Assembly (NCBI RefSeq): GCF_020184175.1
Contig: NC_065531.1
Span: 30,339,213 to 30,403,212 of the forward strand
Length of the DNA: 64,000 nt
From: Aphis gossypii
Lineage: Eukaryota > Arthropoda > Insecta > Hemiptera > Aphididae
Reading direction: 5' to 3'
This document shows positions 11,036 to 24,500 of this stretch, one piece after another (position 1 is the first letter of the stretch; each line of letters begins with the position of its first letter). The translations under genes and the position numbers were made by a program. The notes under the pieces were generated by a model. The model had not been told where the DNA came from, ran no database searches, and saw nothing but the letters and a program-made list of their open reading frames with translations.

Positions 11036-14000
11036 AGCAAATTATTTTTTTTAATTCGATTTCGTTTAAGAGCAAAAAAAATATGCATTATTATTATTAT
11101 TTTATTATTTATGTCCGGTTGTTGAATTGTCACCATCGTCATTTTAAAGTATCAACCTCGATGGTGCATGTTTATGCGTTGGTGTTAAAATTGATTTTTA
11201 CCAAACAGTAAAGCTGTAAAAGTTTGTAACAAGTATATTTCTGTTTTTTTTTTTTTAAAGTTTTGTTCACTTTTAAATATACAAGGGAATCAAGTGATAT
11301 TTTGAATTTATAATACTTATAATAGCTATCATAAATTATATACATGCAATAATATAATCTCATTTTTGGATAAAAACTAGTTAAAAAATTAAGAAAAATT
11401 GAACTTAAGATATATCTTTTTTCATTTTTGTTGACTTATTTTTAGCATCATATATTTTTATTGACAGTTACTATACCTACTTACTTAATAAATAACGAGT
11501 TACTTTCAATGGAATTCAAGTTACGTTTATTTATAATAATTGATTAATTAATAAGTATAATAGAATATTAAAATGGTTATTATTTATGGTACATATTATA
11601 GGAAATAAAAAAATTTAATATTCTTAAATGCACTTCTTTTTTCCATTATTCAGAGTAGTTGACTAATTAAAATAACTTATTTTTGCTACAGTTATTGATA
11701 TTGGTTATTTATATATAATAAAAAAAAATTAAATTAATGCGAGTTAATTATTGATTTTTATAGCCATATGCATCTTATTATACTTCACTGATATTGATTT
11801 TACTATTTTAACATTCAACGCTTTTTTCTTCACTTTTTAATGAATATGTTGTAAATAGTAAGTTGTAAATGGATAAATATAACTTCTGCACCCCGACTCT
11901 GGCATTACGTATAATTAATATGTGCCTAAAATATCGTTTACCAGTCTACTGTATAGTTAACTTATATTTTAAATTATAATATGTACACTGTAAAATTCGT
12001 TATTAGTATTATATTATGAATATACATTTTATATTTATAATTTATACGCCTACCACTATCGCGTTTTGAATTTGGGCTGACAAGTACTTCGAGATCTATG
12101 ACACAAACTCAATGTAGCAATTCTAGAGGTCTTATAGTATCTTACGCCGCACAGATTTACAATTGACACAGTCTTCTACCAATACTTGAACTAAACTTAA
12201 CATTTAGGTAACTTCGCGTGGGTACGTATATTATTATATTTTATTACAATGATAATACAGAGTGATTATTTTATTGTAGACTAGGAAATATATTGAAATA
12301 TATATATATAATAGATATTTTTAAACGTGAATAACAAAATAAATACTGATAATATTAATCAGAGAAAAATTGAAAATAGTAGATTAGTTTCTTAAACATT
12401 AAAAATAAAAATAATTTAAATATTCCTTTTATTTCTTATACGATATTGACTGTAATGAGGATATAGTTTATAAGATTGTTTTATCTCTATAACTGTTATT
12501 TCTCCACTTAATTTTTAGGACTTTATTACAGCGTAATAATACTGCGTCACTACTATTAAATATTATTGAAATACATTAAACAAGTTCAAATGTTGGTCTT
12601 ATAGTACACATCTATCGTGTATTTTACATTGTTAAGTTTAAAGTTGTAAATCTTTTCGTCGCAATAATTAGATTAAAAACGAAATTTACAATAGTAATCA
12701 TTACACATATATAGCGATATAATTAATTAACACTCAAATATTTGATGAATATTTATCAGGATACCTACTTAACCTAATGTAAATTGAAAATTATAATGAT
12801 CATAATGACACTACTCTATGCTCCGTACGTACGAAATATTATGGAGTGTAAAATACAATTAATTATACAAGTTTTCGTTTAGGTAATAATATAATATTTA
12901 TAATACAAAAATATTAAAAGAGTGCGATCATTTCACAATTGTATTATTACATAAGCATGTTCTTGTTTGACGATAGTAATAAATTGACGCAAAATCCCCA
13001 ATGCATGACTCTTGGTTTTAAGAAGAGCTCAAAGCAGTTGTTGTTTTAAGGGATAGGATTACTTTGCAGTGTAGGCAATTTTCTTAAAAATTAAAATAAT
13101 ATTTCATTTATTTCATTTAAACATTTTACAAATAAAATGAAACTATATATTTAAAAAAAATTCTTAAATACTAGTATATATGGGAGGTGTTTAGAATATA
13201 CTATACATTTGTCTAAGTATAGGATTATAGGAATATGCTATATGTACATTGTACAATTAATATTTTTGATAATGATTAAATATGTCTTATTTTAAATAAA
13301 ACGAAGACAAAGTCAACAAAAAATATCTATATAAAATGTATACTATAAAAGTATATAAGGGTTTTGTATTTTTAAGTATAACATTTTATGAATATTTAAA
13401 ATTTATGAAAATGGTTGTTTTATTATATATATATAAGTACTGGTTATTACTCTATTATAGAAGATATGTGTAGGTATAAGTTTCCGCACGCTTTTCTAAA
13501 GCAAACTACACGCATCAACACAATGGAAATTTGGATAATAAATGCTACTCGAAAAACGCATATTTCATCGCTTGGAACAAAGTGCATGTTTTAACATTTC
13601 TGATTTTATCCACGTGTGTTTTCAATTCGTCTAGGTCCCTAGGTGATGGAAATAATAGTATATTATTTGGAAAAGTCTTCAAATTTATAACAGTTGAAAT
13701 CTAGAGTAGAGTAGACACATTGAAAAGTGTATTTTTTCTTGTATAGCGCAAAATCATAACAAGATTTACGCATCATAATATAGGCTGTAGTATTTTTGTA
13801 AGCATGAAATTATGTGCATTTAAATTTACTGACCAACTATCACAAAAACGACCGACATTTTTATTTTTACTTTCTATGAGGAAAACAAAAAGTACTAACC
13901 ATTTTCACCACGATAGATGATTTTATTAACTACGTGCTCATTGTTCTTATTATTATAGTTTATTGCTAGACAGTAGATATTACAATTTATTGGAATATGT

Positions 14001-15324
14001 TGTTGAAATAATATATTATAATTTATAATTTGCATATAATATCATGTGAAATACATCATAATGTATTTACGATCGTTCGTTTTTATTCTACAAATTACTG
14101 TGGTATTATAAAATGATAATACCTATTACGAATTAAAATATCGTTATGCTCATTTGTTTTGTTTTGTTTATGCGTACGCGAGTAAGTCTGTGGTGACGTT
14201 AGAAGTAATCGGGGCCCGGGGGTACCTATATTATTATGGAGTTCGTCTTGGAATGGAAATTTGTCTACGGAAAACTTGTTATTGTAGACGATTTGTTATT
14301 GAGGTTGACACATTAACATATAACACGCTGTAAAATGAAATATACGAACAAAATACATTTGGTTGTGTTCGAAAAATACAGACTGGAAGATATTTTTCAT
14401 GGAACATTCTCTAACGAGGATTTTTACAGTAATTTATTTTTGTCGGTTTTTTCCTTATTTTTCATATTTATTTATTTGTTTTTTTTTTATTATATCTTTG
14501 TCATTGTTTTAGCTCACTCGAGATAGAATATTTCAGTAGGATGCTGCAGTGTTGGTTTTTCGCTCTGGCTGTAGCACTCGTAATACATTATTAATTAGCA
14601 TTGCACTTGTTTGGAACAACAACGATAATAATTATAATAATAAAAATAAAAAATCACTAGTGATAATTAAATTCTACGCGAATAGTAAAATATTTTTTAC
14701 ATTAACCTGTGGAAATTTCATGGTTTAAAACTATATTATTATAGTAAATTAATATTCATTTCAATAATATTGTTATTTGTTTTATTGTTTGACCACTTAT
14801 AGTAGTTAGTTTATATTTTACAATAAAGGACGGAGGCTGCATTTAGGAGAGTCAAAGGGGGCAATTGCCTTGGTTATAACATTTTGAGGGTGGCTAAACG
14901 TTGAAATAGCTTAGAAAAAAGAGTTTTTACATGGTTTAGGAAAATAAAATGTATGATTACTTATCATAATATTCACTCACATTGAAAATTCGAGTAATAA
15001 ATATAATATTATAAGCATAAAAAAATAAGTAATTATAATTATAAAATCAAATATTAATACCGCCATACTATCATTAATTTACTCGACAAACTTTTTTGAT
15101 TACTAATTTTCGTTTTACTCGACAACTAAATAAAAAGTTATTATTTATTGATGTACCTATTATATTTATAATATTTACTTATTAAAAATTCAGTTGCATT
15201 AGTACTATCGATGAACTTGAACTTTATTTTTCTGTTCAGCGTTCGCTATTATTTGTGTTTTCACAAGTATAATAATAGTAAAATCAAAATATTTTATCTT
15301 AATAAATTTTACCTTAATTCAACA
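11036..15324. other. Intergenic, no gene recognised
   Basis: AT-rich DNA. A fragment at about 14840-14895 (AAAGGGGGCAATTGCC) shares the GGGGCAATTGCC core with 48330-48345, so both are probably pieces of one dispersed repeat. Short open frames here have no protein-like composition. If upstream exons of the thrombospondin-repeat gene lie in this stretch, I could not find them. Confidence 0.4.
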
Positions 15325-18300
15325 TGCTCTACTTATTGTATATAGAAGAAATGTTAGATGGAGACAAAGTAAAGTGCTCAAATTGTAAAGAATTTCTATA
15401 TTTCTCTTATGTAAAATTTAGAGAAGCTTCTTTTCGAAAGTTGAACTCTCAAATTAAAGCAAAAATGGTGCTATACAAAATGTAAATCGATAGCGATAAA
15501 ATCTATTGATGACACTGGAAATAGTTTTGTTTGCTCTAATGAAATTTTATCGGGTTTAAATGGTTCTATAAAGTTTATGAGCCAGTTTGATGATCTTGGG
15601 TAACAACTACAAGAGATTATAACAACGGTTAATGAATTGAAAAAATAAAATAAATTATTTAAACAAGGTTAAAACCTCAATCTAAATTTGTTAACAAGAC
15701 ATTTTTGTAAAATATAAAAAACATTCTAAATTGTTTATTATACATGATAATGACTATTAAAAACTCTATTAATTGGGTACACATAATATAAAATAAATTT
15801 TATCTTTCAATAATGCTTGATACAAATTTAAACTTATATTAAATATATTTTTAGATTTTAAGACATTGTATTAGTACTTCATATCAATATCAGATTATTA
15901 TAAAATGTAATTTAGTTAATAACGTATCTATTGAAATATTTAGTTGTAACATAAGAAGTAGATAATAATGCTAATTTTGATGAGTCTATTTTATTTGTAG
16001 AAAGTGATTTATTATATGGTAATGATTTAGAAATGTACTAACAAAAACCTGACATTATATTCAATTATGTAATATTTTAATCCCTGGGTATGAAATGTTT
16101 TACTTTAAACTTATAAGAAACCAAAATAAAGATATTATTATTTATTTAAGTAACACTTAAATGTTAATTTTTTTTAAAAATGATTAAGTAAAATCAAATA
16201 TATTTTAAAACCGCGTCTAGATGTTTTCAACTTTACTTTTTTTATAATTTGTATGTACCTATAAATTTGAAATCTATATTCTTAATCGATATTGATTAAT
16301 TAATTACTGGTTTAAAATCGACATAATTCCCAGCCCAAAATATTTCAATTCAATGATATTCATGAATTCAGAATTTCTAATCATACTTAAAAATTCCATG
16401 AAATGTATTAATTAATATAGTGCAATTGTTGGAGACATGAATATAAATTAAATAGGGTGTGATACTTCATACTCTGATTTTATTTCGAAGTATGACTTTA
16501 GTCTTGTACAGAATTTTACACGAGAACTCTAGTTAATACAAAACACTCATGTGTATATCATATTTTTGTCAAAAATAATTGCAATAGAAACACTATAATA
16601 TCAATACAGGAGTTATACAAATATATATTTCAGACCACGATTACCCTACTATTGTAGCAATAGATATAAATGCAACAATAAATCTTAATGATAAAGTTTT
16701 AAAAATTATCAGCTACCATAAATTTAACGATATACTTGATAAAAATAAATGGTCTGATATATATAGTGAAAATAATATCAATGTATATGTTGATTCATTA
16801 CTAAATAGAATACTAAATAAGTGTGGCATTTGATATGTCAACAACAACAAAAATTAATTAACCCTAAAAATAAACGTTTAAAGAATTGATGTCTTTCGGA
16901 TTACTTTGTTCTTTGAGGCATAAATAACAATTATCAATTGAATCCAAATAATTATAAACTTTTCGTTTATTTTACTTGATATAAATTTACATATTTTTCA
17001 AAAGCTGTTAAAACTAATTTAGAAAAATAAATTTAATGAAGTGTCCAATAGCTTAAAACTAACGTAATTAAAGAGATTGTAGACTCCAAAAAACATGATA
17101 GTCAAAAATGATAAAATTAAAACAGTTAAAAATGATTATAATATTATTTTGTTCTAACGAAACCCAATCAAAGTCTCTAATCTATTCAACACGTTTTTCA
17201 TTAGTATAGTATTAAAATCTTGCAAATAATATAATTAAAATTAATAAAATAACTGGAGATTGTATTTCAATAGATTTTGATGTACCACCCACAATGGTGT
17301 TTTTGGTTTAATACTATTTATCTCATATATAAATAAAATAAATAACATAAACATCAATGGTTTATTTGCTACATATACTGAAGACACTTGTCTACTCGTT
17401 TCTATTAATTCCTGGCGTGTGATATTCACATAAAGAATCTATTGGTTTCAAAAAAGTAATTAATAACTTAAATCATACAAAACTAACACTAAATCATAGA
17501 AAAACAATTTTCATCAATGTTTCAATCAATAATTTTAGTGAATTATATTACTAATCTTAACATATATAATAATACGGCTTGTAAAATTTTACTTAGAGTT
17601 CCTAATATTCAATATTTAGGTTTTATTTTTGATTTTAATATAAAATAAAATCTTCACGTAAACAATCTAGTAATGTGTTTACATACTCTCAATTTTAGGT
17701 TTATAAATAATGGTTCATAATGCCAATAAATACTATAAAAGATCCATTTATCTAGCCTGTATCAGCCAATTTTTCAGAATGGTTCATTAGTATGGGATAG
17801 TTTAACTAAAAATGTGCTGAGACCTTAAAATACATCAAAAACAAACGATTCGAATCTATTATCTTTGTAGATGAGAATTATAAAGCTCTACTTGTCTTAA
17901 TTTTAAAATATTTAATGTTTTTTTGGTGTACATTTTGTATACAGATATTAATTACGTGAATAGTAAAACACTTAGGTGACTGGGTTTAAAAATATATACA
18001 AACTATCAGCAAAAGAGAACAGAGAGCACATGATACACAATACGTTTTTTTTTTTTTAAATAGTATTTTGGTCAGAGACTCGTTAATTATCTTGGGTCTA
18101 TGAATTACAATTTCTTGCCAGTTAATAAACAAATATAATTTTAAAAACAGTATATAATTTAAATAAACATCCATTCTGGAATGGATTCTTTAAACTTTAC
18201 TTAAGTATAACTTAAGTACTAACTTATTTATATTTATATCTATATTTACACGCCTTTTAATTTTAAGTCGAGACAATAATTCTATTCTTTATTTTATTTG

Positions 18301-18470
18301 TAAATAACTATTATCTATTGTTTATAATTTTATTAATATTAATGTAATTGCTTTGTAACTCTGTTCTTCGGCAACAAGCCAAGCTTAAGGGAGTTAATCA
18401 TAATTGAGTTCTTATTTATATTACTAATAATTGTATGAATATTATCGGAAATAAATCAGAAAAAAAATGT
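15325..18470 (+). mobile_element. Degenerate non-LTR retrotransposon (LINE)
   Basis: The fragments occur in the correct order for a two-ORF LINE, but are split by stops and indels. At 15350-15650 there is an ORF1-like piece with a CSNCKEF zinc-finger/PHD-like motif and a coiled-coil-like tail. At 16080-16900 come endonuclease pieces: GYEMFY, then GDMNIN at about 16434, then the catalytic-type ISDHDYP at about 16627. At 17260-17460 is reverse transcriptase, where the YADD box has become YTED (17374-17385), followed by LTLNHRKT. At 17610-17650 there is a YLGFIFD piece. A probable 3' tail runs to about 18470. The protein order fits Jockey/CR1-like elements; the exact clade is uncertain. It lies immediately upstream of the first visible exon of the thrombospondin-repeat gene and is probably inside its intron. 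Confidence 0.8.
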
Positions 18471-18551
18471 ATTGTGTTACCATATAATATATAATTTAGT
18501 TTAGTTATAATACTATTTATCTTTACTATATTTTATAAATGTATGTTACAG

Positions 18552-21500
18552 GTATGGCATCACATGTGTCACGGGCACAAGCCTAAAATACAGGAGCAGT
18601 GCAACATCCAACCATGTTATTCCGAATGGTCTACAGGAGAATGGTCTAAAGTGAGTACAGCGTAATATTAAAATATTAACCTATAGCTTTTGAGAGAGGT
18701 GCACTCAAATTACCTTAAAAATCTACAGGTAGTGAAGTAGGTAGAGTTTTTTCCAAGTAATACCTTCAATTTTTAGAGATAATTCGAATTGTGTAGTATA
18801 GTATTACATATCATATTCGTATTAAAAATAGTATTCTCCTATTTCGTAATTGGTACGAAAAAACAATGAAAAACTAGAATATAATCTTATACGATTTAGA
18901 GTAATAATTAGTATTTTTTTTTAATATTCTTGATTAGTATAAGTAAACTTAGACTTTAAAAATCTATTCATGTTTTATAATATTTATAATGATCTGAACA
19001 TTCTGAAGGAAATTAAAATAATACGATCATTGAAAGGCGAATTATACACTCTTGTACATTATTTTCTGGATTATATGGGTTTTATAAAAATCCGGTTTAT
19101 CCACATCGTCTAATCATTTGTATTATAATATAAACATAATATTAGTATACTCGTAAAAATATGATACAGTTTAGTTGTCTTTGATAATATTTTAATTAAT
19201 TCGTATAATATGCGTCGTATATCATTTTGATCATGTATCGTTTAATTAAATATATCTAGTGTTCGGCAACTTGTGGAGAAGGACTGCAAATCAGGAACAT
19301 CACTTGCAAAGCGAAACAAAAGTACCTGACTTGCGATCCAATGACTGAGCCCAGAAGAACTAAGACTTGTTCGGCGAATTTACCATGTTACCGTAAGTTC
19401 ATTAAAATATAATATTACATTATAATTCATATTTATATGGTATTAGCGTTATTATATTTATGTTATTACTACCCATATACTAAGGATATTTCATTATCTA
19501 AGGACGTCGGATTTAATTTTGTTATGACTTTATTGGAAAACTTGTTTTAAACAAGGAAACTTTCGTGCACACTATAATCTATAACTACTAAACACGCTTT
19601 ATTAATGTCATGATAAATACGAAAACATAATAGTAAACGTTTGTGTACATGTGGCGAAATATTTTTTTTCTACCGCAACCACCGCGGAAGACTTGTGACA
19701 AGTGACTGAATAATGATCTGAGTATAAATGGTGTCGAGCTACTCGAGATAAATTCGTTCATCATTGAAGTTATGTACTCACGATTGCTGTTGCGCGCATG
19801 CGTATGCGTATGTGTGTTTCGAGGGGAATGCGTCTCATGGGAATGTTATTTTTCATTTTGAGAGTCTCGCGTCATGTATGCCAACAAGACTGGCGGGTGT
19901 ATGTCAAAAAATGGAAAATTCAATGTGTCGCTGTCGTAGCGGTCGGTCTCGATTTGTCGGGAGAAAAATCTCGTCGAGATACCCAAACGAATTATCGAAC
20001 GGGTAGAAGGGCCTCGTCATAGTACACACAATGTGTGTTATATGTGATACCATATATATATATATATATATGACCCAGCCCAGAGAGACTTCGACGTGAA
20101 TAAATATAATCATAAAACATGAAGATCGGTTTAAGTCCGTTTTATTTTCGATTACAAAACCACGACGGAGGTAGTAAAACGGCGATTTTAAATTACATTT
20201 TTCAAACTCCTAGTTGTAGCGGTCGATAACGATATAAACCCACTCAGCTCGACGTGCATAAACCCTTTCCGCCTTCGCGATCGGGGCTTAAAAAAAATAT
20301 AAGTGTTATAACGCCCATGGAAGATTAGACTGGTTGGACATAACAGTCGTGAAATTCGCTCAAAAGCTAATCGAATCATTCCCCATATCGTTTTTATTGG
20401 GCCGTTCAATTCATTTGTAGTAAAAATAACACTTTTACGCGTTCAATCTTTGCTCTGGACAAACAATCCTGAATCACGTAATTTTTCTTTTCATCAAAAT
20501 ACTCGATCAAGGCTATATATTATGTATATATTAATATATTATATACATAGATATTAAATATACTGCCGCAGAAGGCGTGAATTGGTCGAGTATATGACAG
20601 GGCCAAAAACTTATTATTTAGATTACCGCATAATATAATATATCACTCGAAGGGTTAGTTATAAGTATATAAGTATAGGTTGCGTATACGTCACGTCGTC
20701 ATTTCATTGATCAATACTGATGAAAGTATGTCTTCTAAATTTAAATTTTTTTAGATTAAAACTGTATAGTAAGTATTTCATATATTTTTTTATCATATTG
20801 AGTCAACAAATATAAAATGTATATCAAAATGGTTGTTTTACGATAATAGTCATTTACATATAAGTTATTTATATATTATATTCTTATATATTGTATATAA
20901 GTTATAATATATATATATATAATAATAGTGTACATTTTACACTACCCTTTAGGGAGTTAAACAGATGAATAATAACAGTAATAAATAAATTTTTCAAACA
21001 TCTTTAGTGCAACGAATTTTAAACCCCATATTTTATAAAATATAATTTATATAATAAATAAATCGAAAGCTACGTAGATAATCTTATGAGTTATGACACA
21101 AAATTCTTCACTATTTTGATGTGCAGTTAAAATGTTATACATGTATAACATATACCTATATTATATTTCAAATAATAATTATGTTGATAAATCAAAAGCC
21201 TACACCATGATATTATCAATGAAGGTTATAATATTTTTAATTATATACTAATTTCATCATCTGTTTCATACAATTAAATTTTCACAATAAATGCTAATTA
21301 TAAGTTTATAACTATACTTTCACTCAGAATATTACTTATAAATTGTTTTGTTGTAAAGCCGGGTACTTAATTAAAATGTTTATCTGTTGAGGTGTACCGC
21401 CATTACAACTATGTTTTTTAAATATATAAAACTATTACTTAAAAATATCCGAGTACTTAGTATGTTATGATAAGTTAAGATTTAAAATTCTTATAATTCT

Positions 21501-24500
21501 TATAACTATGTTTATAGTACCCTCATGAAGAAAAATAATTTTTTCCAACATAGTTTTAAAATCCAATAATATGATAATATATTTTTTTATACCATATAAT
21601 TGTATCGTCTTCTGAATAAATAACGAATATTGGTATTTGTTTTTGAAATTCAACGAAACAATGGGGAAGTAAAGTATTGGCCGGTAAAATGCTTAAAATT
21701 GCACCACAAAACTTTATATTGTTTCCTAAAATAATGGTAAAAAAAATATAATTCTCCTCTTGACCAACATAATAAATCGAAGTGTCGTGTTTTTGGTTGT
21801 TTATTTTATTTATTATTTTTACTTAACGTCATGTTTATTTTTGCTGCCCGTGTTGTTACAGACGAAAATTTGGACGCAGACTCGGATTTCCAAGTGTCAT
21901 CCAAATCGAGTTTTTCACAAGCCCACGCTCAGCGATTGGTCGGCCAACAAAAAACTTCTCCGCATACACTGTAAACTTTTAGCCCACACAATCACACGCA
22001 CGACTATTTATTAAACTGATAATATGTTTAGGTTCGTTGCCGACAATTGGAGCCCGTGCAGTGTCACGTGCGGCGATGGTATCAGGACGAGGAAAGTATA
22101 CTGCAAAGCTCATTTAGATTACACTCAGATCATGACGAAGTTAACAGACGACGCGTGTGTCGGTCCTAAACCACCGGAGGTCGAAAAATGCTTCTCGGTT
22201 CCCTGCTCGTTGAACAAAATGTAAACAATAGCGTCGATACGTTTTTTTTTAACTATACGAACCCATTATAATATAATATTCTATAACAAATAATTATACA
22301 CGTGATTTCAGATTTGATCAAAATGAGAGGTCTGTTAGGGACGGATACGCAGATGCCAGCTCTGATGATTTCAATCCACCGAAAGTTGCCCCCGGTTCGT
22401 TTGGTAAAACATACTCTTGGAAAAGAGAAGGCTTTACGCATTGCAGTGCTTCTTGTCTTGGAGGTTAGATTTGTATTGCCTAGACCATATAAGGTTTCAA
22501 AAAGTGATAAATTGCTGGTATCGATAGTAGAAAAAAAAAACATCAAATACAATAATATTTAGATGTTTTCAATATTATTACAACTGATATATTATTAAAT
22601 AATTGTACCTACGTCTGTACATTATGTTAGCGTTATTGAATTAAATAATGTTATGTTTGTGTATTCCTAGTAAAACACTGTGCTTCAGCAATAATATACG
22701 TCTGCGTAAAACGCGATTCCATTAGGTATACATTTGAATTAGTTTAAATTGTATAATTTAGTGACAGATTGATTTTTTGGTCAAAAAGGTATTTTGTAAA
22801 TCGTATTATGTGTTTTAAAGTAGTGAAAACTTGAGGCTTCGAGTTGTGTTAAATCTTAAGTAAAAAGTATTTTTAGTCGATGAAAATAATAATATAGACG
22901 ATGAATTTTTAGTCGATACAAATAATAATATAGACGATGATAATAGTATCATCAATAACATACTGAACTTTAAATTCGGCAAACAATTTTAATTTTTAAT
23001 TTTGTGACCGTGATGTAGGCGTACAAGAATCGTTGGTGCTGTGTTTACGCGAAGAGGACAAGAAAATCGTCTCCCCGTATTTGTGTTCTCGAAACGATCA
23101 GCCCGAAGTACTAACGCAGACGTGTAATGACCAACCTTGTCCACCTCGGTGGAACGTTAGCGACTTCCAGCCGTGTTCACAGAGCTGCGGAATCGGGCTT
23201 CAGATGCGCGAGGTCAACTGCATACACGAGGTGACCGAAGGGAACACAGCTATCGTGCCGAACAACATGTGTCCACAACCTCCACCCACGGACCGGAAGC
23301 AATGCAATATGATTGACTGTCCCACAGAATGGCGGACTTCCGAATGGTCGAAAGTACGTTCTCATAACTACCGTGATGGGGTTTATATTTCAAAATATTC
23401 TTGAAATATATCTTCGTATTTTAAATGTAGAAAATATTTTTACCCTCATACTTCGAATTTAAAAATGATTACTACTCATAGTTAGGTATATATTTTACAT
23501 ATTACTTTAAACACTTAAAGTTTATTTTCTACGCATTATATAGTATATTTTTATGTATACATGCAGTATCTTATATCTATTATGTCCATTTTTGTTACAT
23601 CTATGGTGACATGAATATTATGATACGTAATACGATATAGGAATTGTATGTGATATGTTTTCGTAGAAGTTACAATAGTAAACTTTGTAATTTCATTAAA
23701 ACCCATGTGATAAATTTCTTGAGTTAATGAAACAATTAAGTATTTTGTACATTTCGAAATTTTTTTTTTCATTTTTGAAACACACGCAGATGTAGGTACG
23801 TATTTTAAACATATACAACTATATACGAATAGCATAGTACTTTTCTTCAATTATTTTTCACCTGCTCTCTATTTTCTGAGGTACGAGTACCTAATATTAT
23901 TTCACTAAATATAGTTTAAAATGATAAATCTTTGTGTTCTTATTAACGTATTCATTTCTAAATAATATTATTAAATTTTTTTTATGTTATACAATAACAT
24001 AATTATGGGTTGTGTGAATGTGATTGCAAAGAAGTGAAGATAAAAGTAATATATAAGTCCCTTACGTGCATTTAGGTACAAGATATTCTCACTGATTTTT
24101 GAATGTAACTTACTCCATGTCTCCATATAACTACTTTTGCCTATTAATAAATCTTTGTTATGTATTTATTCTTTATTCATTACAGTGTAGTAAAAAATGT
24201 AACGGTGGTGTCAAAACCAGAGTAGTAGAGTGTGTGCAAAGGATTGCCCATGGACACATCATAAACCGACCAGACACAGACTGCGGCACTGACAAACCAC
24301 TCGACAGTAGACTGTGCAACCCAAACGCTTGCAGTTCGCAGGAAGCAGTTATGGTGTCGGACGTGGCTCAGAAATACGAACAGGGTAACATCAATGAGGA
24401 TGTTATGCTTAAAGTCGGTGGTGAGGCGACGGTGTACAGAGGTGTGGAAATGAAATTGCGGTGTCCTGTCAACAAGAGGTATTTATAATAATATCATAAG

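Noticed and set aside
4200..18551. Search for 5' exons of the thrombospondin-repeat gene
   Set aside because: No stretch with the expected Trp/Cys pattern and a phase-0 donor was found; the 5' part probably lies outside the window.
19764..20113. Overlapping open frames on both strands in the GC-richer intron island
   Set aside because: Several frames are open at once because of base composition; none has splice support or a recognisable domain.
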